Assembly: GCF_030515985.1 (NCBI RefSeq)
Contig: NZ_CP100376.1
Location: 1,509,677-1,517,329, forward strand
Source: Corynebacterium accolens
GTDB lineage: Bacteria > Actinomycetota > Actinomycetes > Mycobacteriales > Mycobacteriaceae
Length of the DNA stretch: 7,653 bases
Reading direction: 5' to 3'
Under the pieces are notes generated by a model that saw nothing but the letters and a program-made list of their open reading frames with translations, had not been told where the DNA came from and ran no database searches. The translations under genes were made by a program, and so were the position numbers. This document shows positions 1 to 5,750 of this stretch, piece after piece; the first letter of the stretch is position 1; every line of letters starts with the position of its first letter.

Positions 1-1112
1 GTGCCCACGGCGGCAAGATGCACGCCGGCAAAATCGCGCGCATCCAGGCCGAGCTGGGAAATCTTATCCCACACGGCGGTCACGGCGTTGACGGAGGTAA
101 AGACGATCCACTTGTAGCGGCCCTCGACGATGCCCTTGATGGCGCGGTCCATCTGCGCCGGGTTGCGCGGCGGCTCGATGGAAATCGTCGGCACGTTCTG
201 CGGGATGGCGCCGTAGCCGGCCAGGCGCGCGGACATGGGCCCGGCCTGTTCCTTGGTGCGCGGAACTAGCACGCGCCAACCGTAGAGCGGGCGGTTTTCC
301 CACCACGAGTATTTGGTGCGGTCATCGATGCTGCGGCCGAGCGTCACCACCAGCGGGCCGGACAGGTCCGCGTCCAGCTTGGGAATGGTCCCCAGCGTCG
401 TCTCGTACGTGCGCTGCAGACGCGTGGTGCCGTGGACGGTCACAAATGCCTCGGTTTCCGCCGGCATGCCGCGCTGCTGCAGCTCGGTGGAAATCTCCGC
501 CAAGTCTTCCTTGGTGGCCTGCAAGACGATGGGCTGGGTGGCATTGGCGAGCGCGTCCCAGTCGGCGCCATCGGTGACATCGGCCTCTGTGTACGTCGAG
601 CCCAAGGCTAGCCCGGCAAAAGACGGCACGGTTGAGGGCAGGGACATGCCCGGCACGACCTGGAACTCCAGGCCGGCGGAAGCCACGGCGTTGATCTCGG
701 CCTTGATGGATTCGCGGTTGAGCGGGTTGCCGGTCACGAGGCGGATGACATCCTCGCCATCGGCCTCGGCAAGGCACTCGCGCAGCTGGCTCACGATGTC
801 CTCGCCCGGTGCATAGATAACCGCGGCGGTCGGCGCCGGCGGGCGGGGCGGCTTGCGGCGCGCGCCCTTGGCCTTGGCATCGGCGCACATCTGCGCGTAT
901 TCCTCTTCCGCGGCGTCGAGCAGCTCTTGCGGGACGGGCAGCGCGGTGGCGACGGCATCGCGCACGCCCTGCATGACCTGCGGATCGGCCACGGCGATAG
1001 CGTTATTGGCCAGAACTTCGCGGGCGCGGACGGTCAGCAGGTCTGGGTTTCCCGGACCAGCGCCCACGAAGACGATCTTGCCCAACTGGGTGTCTGACAC
1101 AGCATTGCTCAT
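1..1112 (-). CDS. hemD: Uroporphyrinogen III synthase / uroporphyrin-III C-methyltransferase fusion (partial, C-terminus off the left edge)
   Basis: This is a two-domain tetrapyrrole enzyme, with 370 codons visible. Residues about 12-255 resemble the SUMT (CobA/CysG-type) SAM-dependent methyltransferase fold. The glycine-rich opening VGAGPGNPDLLT lies at residues 16-27 and a VVPG segment follows mid-domain. From about residue 268 (YSWWENRPLYGW, then VLVPRTKEQAG) the uroporphyrinogen III synthase domain begins, which cyclises hydroxymethylbilane. The window cuts this domain after roughly 100 residues. The same fusion is known in mycobacteria (Rv0511). The second SUMT motif, usually GGDP, reads TGNP here, and an Arg/Lys/Pro-rich linker lies near residues 85-100, so methyltransferase activity is uncertain. 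The ATG at 1110-1112 is chosen because the family motif follows closely. The ribosome binding site is weak (AAGAAC). It lies downstream of hemC, which makes its substrate, but after a 209-nt gap with a terminator. Confidence 0.93.
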   Translation of the reverse strand, partial: MSNAVSDTQLGKIVFVGAGPGNPDLLTVRAREVLANNAIAVADPQVMQGVRDAVATALPVPQELLDAAEEEYAQMCADAKAKGARRKPPRPPAPTAAVIYAPGEDIVSQLRECLAEADGEDVIRLVTGNPLNRESIKAEINAVASAGLEFQVVPGMSLPSTVPSFAGLALGSTYTEADVTDGADWDALANATQPIVLQATKEDLAEISTELQQRGMPAETEAFVTVHGTTRLQRTYETTLGTIPKLDADLSGPLVVTLGRSIDDRTKYSWWENRPLYGWRVLVPRTKEQAGPMSARLAGYGAIPQNVPTISIEPPRNPAQMDRAIKGIVEGRYKWIVFTSVNAVTAVWDKISQLGLDARDFAGVHLAAVG

Positions 1113-1321
1113 AAAGTTCTTTTCTAGATCTGGGCCCGCGGCACCGCACACGGACATGATCGCCTGCAGTGTTTCTCCCCGCGCCGTCGGTGGGTATCAA
1201 GGTCATAACGGCCAAAATCCCAGGCGCGACGTCCTGGGATGCCCTTAAAGGGGGCCGGGTATCATTGCAAAAAATGATCTATGGTATCTACACCTTAAAT
1301 TATTAGCGCTTAAAGTAGAAA
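1113..1321. other. hemC-hemD intergenic region, AT-rich, with hairpins
   Basis: This 209-nt gap interrupts the heme gene cluster. The hemC-proximal part (about 1261-1325) is much richer in A/T than the flanking genes and holds a small dyad, ATCATT-N6-AATGAT at 1261-1278. A terminator-like hairpin lies at 1217-1240. A weak minus-strand promoter pattern is visible (TTGCAA, 17-nt spacer, TAAGGG), but its -10 match is too poor to call. I see no convincing gene: the frame opening near 1206 runs out of frame into hemD and has no family resemblance. The layout suggests that hemD has its own promoter or depends on read-through from hemC. Confidence 0.6.
1214..1240 (-). terminator. Probable intrinsic terminator after hemC
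   Basis: Reading leftward, an 8-bp perfect stem (ATCCCAGG / CCTGGGAT) with an 8-nt loop is followed by TTTT. It lies about 80 nt after the hemC stop and about 100 nt before the hemD start. The T run is short, so termination may be partial, leaving attenuation between hemC and hemD as an alternative. Confidence 0.5.
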
Positions 1322-2218
1322 TTACTGACCTAGCAGGTCGGCCGCGCCTTGGGCGAAAAGCTCATCAGAGACCCGCGTGCCCAACTCCGCCGCTTCCGCT
1401 GCGTCCATCGCAGCGCCGGAGGCGGTGGCGGTCAATTGGCGGGAACCATCCAGCGCAAAGACGCCGCCGCGCACCGTGAGTTGATCGCCGTTCCAGCGGG
1501 ACGTAGCGGCCACGGGCGCGGTACAGCCCGCCTCGAGGCGGGCGAGAACGGCGCGCTCGGCAAGGGCGGCGGAGGTGGCTTGATAATCAACAATGGCGTC
1601 TAATGCCGCGGCCGCCTCGGTGCCGGCGGCGGCCTCGATGGCCAGTGCACCCTGGGCTGGGGCAGGCATGAATAATTCTGGATCGAAGATATCGCTCGCC
1701 CGATCCTCGTAGCCGCCGCGCAGCAGGCCGGCATAGGCCAGCACCACGGCATCAAGCTCGCCGTCGGTCACCTTGGACATGCGGGTATCGATATTGCCGC
1801 GCAGCGGGCGGATCTCCAGGTCCGGGCGCAAGGCGGCCAGCTGGGAGATGCGGCGCGGCGCCGAGGTTCCTACCCGCGCGCCCTCTGGCAGTTGCATCAA
1901 GGTCATCCCATCGCGGGCAACCAGCACCTCGCGGCTGTCCTGGCGCTGCGGGATGACCAGGCGGAAGCGGTCATCCTCGGCCGTGGGCAGGTCCTTGAAG
2001 GAATGCACGGCGATATCGCATTCGCCGCGGTACAGCGCCTCACGCAGCGCCTGGGTGAATACGCCCACGCCGATGCGCTCGACCGGGGCCATATTGGTAT
2101 CGCCGGCGGTGGTGACGATGTGGAGTTCGGAATCGAATCCGGCATCGATAAGCCAATCGCGGACGTGTCCTGCCTGGGTGGTGGCGAGCTTGGAGCCACG
2201 GGTACCAATCTGGAACAT
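1322..2218 (-). CDS. hemC: Porphobilinogen deaminase (hydroxymethylbilane synthase)
   Basis: The enzyme polymerises four porphobilinogen molecules into hydroxymethylbilane in the cytosol, using a covalently bound dipyrromethane primer. At 298 residues it is of normal family length and complete. Visible landmarks are the N-terminal TRGSKLA (residues 6-12), the catalytic Asp in HSFKDLP (Asp76), the substrate-binding arginines in VGTSAPRR and [10 protein letters not shown] (residues 116-146), and the cofactor-attachment Cys232 in [10 protein letters not shown]. The ATG at 2216-2218 directly follows the hemA stop codon and has a strong ribosome binding site inside the end of hemA. hemA and hemC are therefore almost certainly cotranscribed and translationally coupled. 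No key residue appears to be missing. Confidence 0.98.
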   Translation of the reverse strand: MFQIGTRGSKLATTQAGHVRDWLIDAGFDSELHIVTTAGDTNMAPVERIGVGVFTQALREALYRGECDIAVHSFKDLPTAEDDRFRLVIPQRQDSREVLVARDGMTLMQLPEGARVGTSAPRRISQLAALRPDLEIRPLRGNIDTRMSKVTDGELDAVVLAYAGLLRGGYEDRASDIFDPELFMPAPAQGALAIEAAAGTEAAAALDAIVDYQATSAALAERAVLARLEAGCTAPVAATSRWNGDQLTVRGGVFALDGSRQLTATASGAAMDAAEAAELGTRVSDELFAQGAADLLGQ

Positions 2219-3553
2219 TTACGCCTCCTTATTCAGCGTGGGCAATTCATTGACGGCCACGGCAACGCCGGAGCCTTCCAGCTGCAGGCCAAAGAGTTCC
2301 TGCAGGGCATTTTCGCTGCTAAAACTGCTATCCGATGCCGCCAGCTTCTTCGCCCGCACCGTCGGTTCATGCAGCAGCTTGTCGGCGACGCGCTTGAGGG
2401 CGCCTTGGACATCGGCAAGCTGCTTGCCCTCTAGCTCCGGGTGCTTTTGCTGCAGGCGAGCCGCCTCGCACTCCACGAGGTCCGCCGCGCGGCGGTGCAG
2501 GGCGCTGACAGCCGGCGCCACATCGCGCACGCGCTGGGCGGAGGTATAGGCGGCGAGCTCCTCATCCACGATGGCGCGGGCCTGCTCGTGCGGGTCCGTG
2601 CCAGCCGCAACATCGGTGGCGGCCGCAGACAGGGACTTGCTCAGGCGCTCGATATTCACCAAATCCACGTCATCGATTTTCGTTGCCGCGTCATCGATAT
2701 CGCGTGGGAGGGAGAGGTCAATGAACATCAGCGGGTGCGCGGGCGGGATGTCGGCCGCGGTAATGGTAAAGCCCTCGGCGCCGGTGGCGGAGATGGCGAG
2801 GTCGACATCGGCAAGCGCGGTGGCGCGGTCCTGAAAGTCCACCACGCGGGTGCGCACGCCGGCCTCCTCAGCGTGGCCGGCGAGGCGCTCGGCGCGCTCG
2901 CGGGTGCGGTTGGCAATCACCAGCTCGCCGATGCCCAGCCGGCCCGCGTGGGTGGCCGCAAGCGAGGCCATCGCCCCGGCGCCGAGCACGAGCGCGGACT
3001 TGCCCTGCAGATCCTCCGCATTCAGGCGCTGCAGCGCCTGGTCAAAGGCGAAAGTCACCATTGAGACGCCGGCCTTATCGATCTCCGTCTCCGAGTGCAC
3101 GCGCTTGCCGGCACGCAGCGCGGACTGCGCCAAGGCGTGGATGCGCGGGCCAACCGTGCCCTGCTCGGAGGCGGACTGGTAGGCAGAACGCACCTGACCG
3201 ATGATCTGTTGCTCGCCCACCACCATCGAATCCAGGCCGGAGGTAACGGACATGAGGTGTTCCGCGGCGGCATCGGCATAGCGCACGTAAAGGTAATTGC
3301 GCAGCTCTTCCTCATCGACGTGGGAGACTTCCTGCAGCACCCGGATGACGTCCTGCACGCCGGTGTGGAAGGAATTGGTCACCGTATAGACCTCGAGGCG
3401 GTTACACGTGGAAATGATCATCGCCTCAGTAAGGGACTCGGTGTCAACCAACCGCCCGCAAGCGGAATGCTGCACCACATCGTCCATACTCAATTTTTCC
3501 AGCAACGCCACGGGTGCCGATTGGTGGGACATTCCCACAACGAGCACGCTCAT
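2219..3553 (-). CDS. hemA: Glutamyl-tRNA reductase
   Basis: This NADPH-dependent enzyme reduces glutamyl-tRNA(Glu) to glutamate-1-semialdehyde, the committed step of C5-pathway 5-aminolevulinate synthesis. The 444-residue product has the family order. The catalytic domain opens with GMSHQSAP (residues 7-14) and carries nucleophile Cys50 in ISTCNRLEVY. GEQQIIGQV (residues 113-121) and a Rossmann NADPH motif, LVLGAGAM (residues 188-195), follow, then a helical C-terminal dimerisation region with about 100 charged residues. I chose the ATG at 3551-3553 because AGGAG sits eight bases upstream; the in-frame GTG at 3560-3562 would overlap that site and add only three residues. The gene lies 76 nt after the redox-protein gene and abuts hemC. 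In C. diphtheriae, hemA is repressed by heme-responsive two-component systems; no such site is identified here. Confidence 0.98.
   Translation of the reverse strand: MSVLVVGMSHQSAPVALLEKLSMDDVVQHSACGRLVDTESLTEAMIISTCNRLEVYTVTNSFHTGVQDVIRVLQEVSHVDEEELRNYLYVRYADAAAEHLMSVTSGLDSMVVGEQQIIGQVRSAYQSASEQGTVGPRIHALAQSALRAGKRVHSETEIDKAGVSMVTFAFDQALQRLNAEDLQGKSALVLGAGAMASLAATHAGRLGIGELVIANRTRERAERLAGHAEEAGVRTRVVDFQDRATALADVDLAISATGAEGFTITAADIPPAHPLMFIDLSLPRDIDDAATKIDDVDLVNIERLSKSLSAAATDVAAGTDPHEQARAIVDEELAAYTSAQRVRDVAPAVSALHRRAADLVECEAARLQQKHPELEGKQLADVQGALKRVADKLLHEPTVRAKKLAASDSSFSSENALQELFGLQLEGSGVAVAVNELPTLNKEA
2224..2230 (-). promoter_or_regulatory. Ribosome binding site of hemC, inside the hemA 3' end
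   Basis: Read leftward, AAGGAGG lies five bases before the hemC ATG and within the last hemA codons. The hemA stop TAA immediately precedes the hemC ATG (TAAATG), the typical arrangement for translational coupling. Confidence 0.85.
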
Positions 3554-3561
3554 GCTCCACA

Positions 3562-3566
3562 CTCCT
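3562..3566 (-). promoter_or_regulatory. Ribosome binding site deciding the hemA start
   Basis: AGGAG on the minus strand lies eight bases before the ATG at 3551-3553, an ideal spacing. It overlaps the in-frame GTG at 3560-3562, arguing against that GTG as the start. Confidence 0.7.
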
Positions 3567-3629
3567 CAACCTTTTGATTGACCGCAATGGTTCCAAAGAC
3601 TACCCCGCGTGGGCGCGGAACCCGAATCG

Positions 3630-3869
3630 TCAGCGCAGCTCCGCAGCCAACTCTTCGTTATCGACTTCCCAGCAGGCGAATTCTTCTCCGTCTATCACTA
3701 CAACGGGAACGCGGTCACCGAATTCCATCTCGAGCTCGCGGCTATCTTCCACGTTGCGCACTTCCAGCTGGGCACCGGCCTCCTGGATAACGGGGGTAAT
3801 CTGCTCTTTTACCCGTTTACAGGAACCGCAGGTGGGGCGCACCATGAGCTCAACTAGATGCTGGGACAT
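3630..3869 (-). CDS. Small glutaredoxin/thioredoxin-fold protein (Rv0508-like)
   Basis: This 79-residue soluble protein has a thioredoxin fold. A first strand (LVELMV) is followed by the redox motif Cys14-Gly-Ser-Cys17 in RPTCGSCKRV, and the probable cis-proline is Pro55 in RVPVVVIDG. It belongs to the glutaredoxin-like family (DUF836 type) found just upstream of hemA in mycobacteria and corynebacteria. A dithiol exchange or thiol-protecting role is likely, but the partner is unknown; a link to the HemA catalytic cysteine is only a guess from gene order. A GAGGAG ribosome binding site lies about 12 bases before the ATG at 3867-3869, which is rather long. It appears to be the first gene of the leftward unit with hemA and hemC, 76 nt upstream of hemA. 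Confidence 0.85.
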   Translation of the reverse strand: MSQHLVELMVRPTCGSCKRVKEQITPVIQEAGAQLEVRNVEDSRELEMEFGDRVPVVVIDGEEFACWEVDNEELAAELR

Positions 3870-3942
3870 AGGGGCGGGATTCTCCTCATAAGGACGCAGA
3901 CGGGGGAAACGTTTACTATGGACATGTTAGTCCACCCCGCGT
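3870..3942. promoter_or_regulatory. Divergent promoter region between the redox/heme operon and the HAD gene
   Basis: These 73 bases separate two divergently oriented genes and so must hold both promoters, or one of them if a promoter overlaps a coding region. Rightward, TACTAT at 3914-3919 is a reasonable -10 box, but no good -35 is visible. Leftward, TAACAT (around 3924-3929) fits a -10 pattern, again without a clear -35. A dyad, TGGAC-N6-GTCCA, spans 3919-3934 and overlaps both candidate -10 boxes. Confidence 0.4.
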
Positions 3943-5004
3943 TTGCGAAAGCTGTTTATTCCACTCGTGTCCGCTTTACCTCCCCCCGGATTCCCCGAAT
4001 CTCCCCGCGACTTTTTGGCCAATTGGACGGCCTCGCGCGGCAATCTGCGCAACTTTTTAGAAAACCAGGCGCTGGCCCCCTTGGGCGAGGAAGAACAGCG
4101 CGCCGCAGGTGAGGCGGCCGCTGCCGCCGCCTTAGAGGAATTCGGGCTCGAGCTCGAGGACTTCGCCTCCGGCATAGCCTCCGTCTCCGGTTCTTATGAC
4201 GCCGCAGGCTCCCAGCGCATCACGGCCCAGGATCCGGACGTCCCCGTCGACGTGGGCGCCGCCGCCTTTTTCGACGTGGACAATACCCTCGTTCAGGGTT
4301 CCTCCTTGGTGGAATTCGGATTTGGGCTCGCCCGCCGACGCTACATCCGCATCTCTGAGATACTCCCGGTTGCCTGGAAGCAGCTTAAATTCCGCCTTTC
4401 TGGCGCAGAGAATGCAAAGGACGTCGCCGCCGGCCGCGCGCAGGCATTGGAGTTTGTCAAAGGCCGCAGCGTGGACGAGCTTATCGATCTCTGCGAGGAA
4501 ATCGTCGAAGCCTCCCTCGCCCGCCGCGCGTACCCCGGCACCACGCAGCTCGCTGAGATGCATCTGGCCGCCGGCCAACAGGTGTGGCTGGTCACCGCTA
4601 CCCCAGTCCAGCTCGCCCAGGTCTTGGCGCGTCGCTTTGGCTTTACCGGCGCCCTCGGCACCGTCGCGGAGGTAGAAGACGGCAAGTTCACCGGCCGCTT
4701 GGTTGGCGATATCCTCCACGGCCCAGGTAAGAAGCACGCCGTGGCCGCCCTCGCTACCATCGAGGGCCTCGATTTGGACCGGTGCACCGCCTACTCCGAC
4801 TCCGCCAATGACATGCCCATGCTCACCATGGTGGGCACCCCCGTGGCCATCAACCCGGACCGCAAGCTGCGCAACATTGCAGAGAAGCGCGGCTGGATCG
4901 TCCGCGACTATCGCTCCATCCGCCGCGCCATCCGCACCTACGGCCTCCCAGCGCTTGTCACTGCGGCCTTTTCCTATGGCGGCTGGCGCTATTTCCGGAA
5001 GTAG
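3943..5004 (+). CDS. HAD-IB family hydrolase (SerB1-like phosphatase)
   Basis: This is a haloacid dehalogenase superfamily phosphatase of the phosphoserine-phosphatase-like IB subfamily. In the 353-residue frame, motif I is FFDVDNTL with nucleophile Asp111 and acid/base Asp113. Motif II is the Thr in WLVTATP (about 218), the conserved Lys lies in GPGKKHA (263/264), and motif III is [10 protein letters not shown] with Asp286 and Asp290. The substrate is not known: phosphoserine is possible, but lipid or sugar phosphates are equally plausible in this subfamily. About 105 residues precede motif I, an Ala/Glu-rich extension absent from minimal HAD enzymes. A mildly hydrophobic C-terminal stretch (residues 334-348) could touch the membrane. 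The start is unsure: TTG at 3943 opens the frame and GTG at 3967 is an alternative, neither with a good ribosome binding site. It runs opposite to its neighbours, as does serB1 in M. tuberculosis. Confidence 0.88.
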   Translation: MRKLFIPLVSALPPPGFPESPRDFLANWTASRGNLRNFLENQALAPLGEEEQRAAGEAAAAAALEEFGLELEDFASGIASVSGSYDAAGSQRITAQDPDVPVDVGAAAFFDVDNTLVQGSSLVEFGFGLARRRYIRISEILPVAWKQLKFRLSGAENAKDVAAGRAQALEFVKGRSVDELIDLCEEIVEASLARRAYPGTTQLAEMHLAAGQQVWLVTATPVQLAQVLARRFGFTGALGTVAEVEDGKFTGRLVGDILHGPGKKHAVAALATIEGLDLDRCTAYSDSANDMPMLTMVGTPVAINPDRKLRNIAEKRGWIVRDYRSIRRAIRTYGLPALVTAAFSYGGWRYFRK

Positions 5005-5051
5005 CAGCGTACGCGGCGAAGCACTCTCAGCGTAGAAGCAGCTTCGGCACT

Positions 5052-5099
5052 AAAACCAGAAATCCTCCGCCGCCGCGCTAAGGCACGGTGCGGAGGATT
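5052..5099 (-). terminator. Intrinsic terminator of the bS22 gene
   Basis: A perfect 10-bp inverted repeat (AATCCTCCGC at 5061-5070, GCGGAGGATT at 5090-5099) encloses a 19-nt loop with some internal pairing. Read leftward, the stem is followed by a T-rich run (TTTCTGGTTTT), starting 15 nt after the bS22 stop. The gene to the left converges on it, so the stem may also help stop HAD-gene transcripts, although the plus side has no T run. Confidence 0.7.
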
Positions 5100-5114
5100 C
5101 GTGGGCTGTTGGGT

Positions 5115-5216
5115 TTACTTGCCCAACTTGCGACGCTGCACGCGGGTGCGGCGCAGCATCTTGCGGTGCTTCTTCTTGGACATGCGCTTGCGGCGCTTCT
5201 TGATGACAGAACCCAT
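5115..5216 (-). CDS. Small ribosomal subunit protein bS22 (AURKAIP1/COX24 domain)
   Basis: This 33-residue, extremely basic peptide begins [16 protein letters not shown] and ends RRKLGK. More than half of its residues are Lys or Arg. It matches the actinobacterial AURKAIP1/COX24-domain protein that cryo-EM of mycobacterial ribosomes identified as bS22, bound in the small subunit near the decoding region (Rv0500B family). The length equals that of the mycobacterial protein as I recall it. The start is clear: ATG at 5214-5216 with GAGGA eight bases upstream. It has its own predicted promoter and terminator, so it is probably a monocistronic transcript. The gene is short enough to be missed by automatic gene calling. 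Identity is by recognition of the sequence, not by search. Confidence 0.92.
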   Translation of the reverse strand: MGSVIKKRRKRMSKKKHRKMLRRTRVQRRKLGK

Positions 5217-5340
5217 AACAGGCGTCCTCACTTTCTTTTAGTACGTACTGTGAACCTGCCGGCGCCTGAAACGGCAAAGGTGCACTCTTTGCCACCTTGG
5301 CCGCACATATGCGGGCCATCACGGCGTGCCGACACGAATG
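5217..5340 (-). promoter_or_regulatory. Long structured leader of the bS22 gene
   Basis: If transcription starts near 5340 from the promoter at 5347-5375, the message carries about 124 untranslated bases before a 102-base coding region. The leader contains a 7-bp hairpin (GGCAAAG / CTTTGCC, 5273-5293, 7-nt loop) and a smaller one, CCGCA-N4-TGCGG, closer to the 5' end. GAGGA precedes the ATG. This is compatible with leader-mediated or ribosomal-protein feedback control, but that is inference. Confidence 0.4.
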
Positions 5341-5346
5341 CGATCT

Positions 5347-5375
5347 ATCTTACCTAGTCCCCAGCGCGTCTCCAA
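5347..5375 (-). promoter_or_regulatory. Predicted sigma-A-type promoter of the bS22 gene
   Basis: Reading leftward, TTGGAG (5370-5375), a 17-nt spacer and TAAGAT (5347-5352) fit the primary sigma-factor consensus. Transcription would begin around 5340. No coding sequence overlaps the site. Confidence 0.5.
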
Positions 5376-5403
5376 AAGTGGCCCCGGCGGCGACCCGCGG
5401 AAA

Positions 5404-5430
5404 CGGCGCGCAGCATATCGCTGCGCGCCG
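5404..5430. repeat. Perfect 11-bp inverted repeat
   Basis: CGGCGCGCAGC and its exact reverse complement flank the 5-base loop ATATC. The stem is GC-rich and very stable. It lies between the DNA-binding protein gene and the bS22 promoter, about 130 nt after the former's stop. Read leftward it is followed by only TTT, so it could be a second, backup terminator isolating bS22, or a protein-binding dyad. Confidence 0.6.
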
Positions 5431-5495
5431 CAAAAGGGTGAAACGCGCTGCACAAGGGTGATGTGCGGTAATCGGACGACACACGGGAAACGAGA

Positions 5496-5543
5496 CAGCG
5501 CCCACCACCGCTGACCAAGATTGGCCAACAGAAGTGGGCGCTG
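5496..5543 (-). terminator. Probable terminator hairpin of the MerR/excisionase-type gene
   Basis: A perfect 10-bp repeat (CAGCGCCCAC at 5496-5505, GTGGGCGCTG at 5534-5543) surrounds a 28-nt loop that contains CCAA/TTGG pairing and a TTGGCCAA palindrome. It starts 18 nt after the stop codon at 5562. The following leftward sequence (TCTCGTTTCC) is only weakly T-rich, so the stem may act together with the stronger stem at 5404-5430. Confidence 0.5.
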
Positions 5544-5561
5544 CCTTAAAGGCGCGAGCAC

Positions 5562-5750
5562 CTACGCTCCGTAAACGGATGCCTCGAGGTACTCGTTAAC
5601 GGCAGACTCGTGAACGCGGAAAGAGCGTCCGACGCGCACGGCCGGCATTTCGCCTGCGTGAACCAAACGGTAGACAGTCATCTTGGAGACGCGCATGATT
5701 TCGGCGACCTCCGCGATCGTCAGAAAGGTTCCTTTTTCTTCATTTGCCAT
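5562..5750 (-). CDS. Small winged helix-turn-helix DNA-binding protein (excisionase/BldC-like, Rv0500A family)
   Basis: This 62-residue protein is nearly all DNA-binding domain. LTIAEVAEIMRVSKMTVYRLVHAG (residues 10-33) forms the helix-turn-helix, and PAVRVGRSFRV (36-46) gives the wing and strand typical of the MerR/excisionase (HTH_17) family. There is no effector or recombinase domain. Such single-domain proteins include the Streptomyces developmental regulator BldC, but this one is closer to the family next to proC and bS22 in mycobacteria and streptomycetes. Its targets are unknown; with no phage genes nearby, excision is unlikely. The ATG at 5748-5750 has GAAGGG ten bases upstream. It is separated from proC by 251 nt, suggesting its own promoter. 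Confidence 0.9.
   Translation of the reverse strand: MANEEKGTFLTIAEVAEIMRVSKMTVYRLVHAGEMPAVRVGRSFRVHESAVNEYLEASVYGA

Noticed and set aside
313..816. Plus-strand frame opposite hemD
   Set aside because: Antisense to the hemD fusion, whose frame runs unbroken with recognisable motifs.
1003..1215. Upstream small frame as a leader peptide of hemD
   Set aside because: It overlaps hemD out of frame for over 100 nt and has no clear ribosome site or attenuator-type codon run.
1773..2549. Plus-strand frame opposite hemC/hemA
   Set aside because: It crosses the hemA-hemC junction antisense and is Ser/Arg-rich low-information sequence; hemC and hemA are certain.
2441..3064. Plus-strand frame of 207 codons opposite hemA
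   Set aside because: Shadow of the unmistakable hemA coding strand; composition is that of reverse-complemented high-GC codons, with no ribosome site or motif.
3858..4112. Plus-strand frame with ATGs at 3918/3924 as a possible true HAD start joined by a frameshift
   Set aside because: The HAD frame is open from 3943 and its product looks continuous; the alternative frame ends at 4112 in an Arg-rich run without motifs. Kept only as a caution about the start.
5050..5322. Minus-strand frame of 90 codons covering bS22
   Set aside because: It is in a different frame from bS22, crosses its terminator and leader, and resembles nothing; the 33-residue bS22 frame has the ribosome site and family match.
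5562..5750. Excisionase domain as a sign of an integrated phage or plasmid
   Set aside because: No integrase, attachment repeat, composition shift or phage gene nearby; the gene order is conserved core in actinobacteria.
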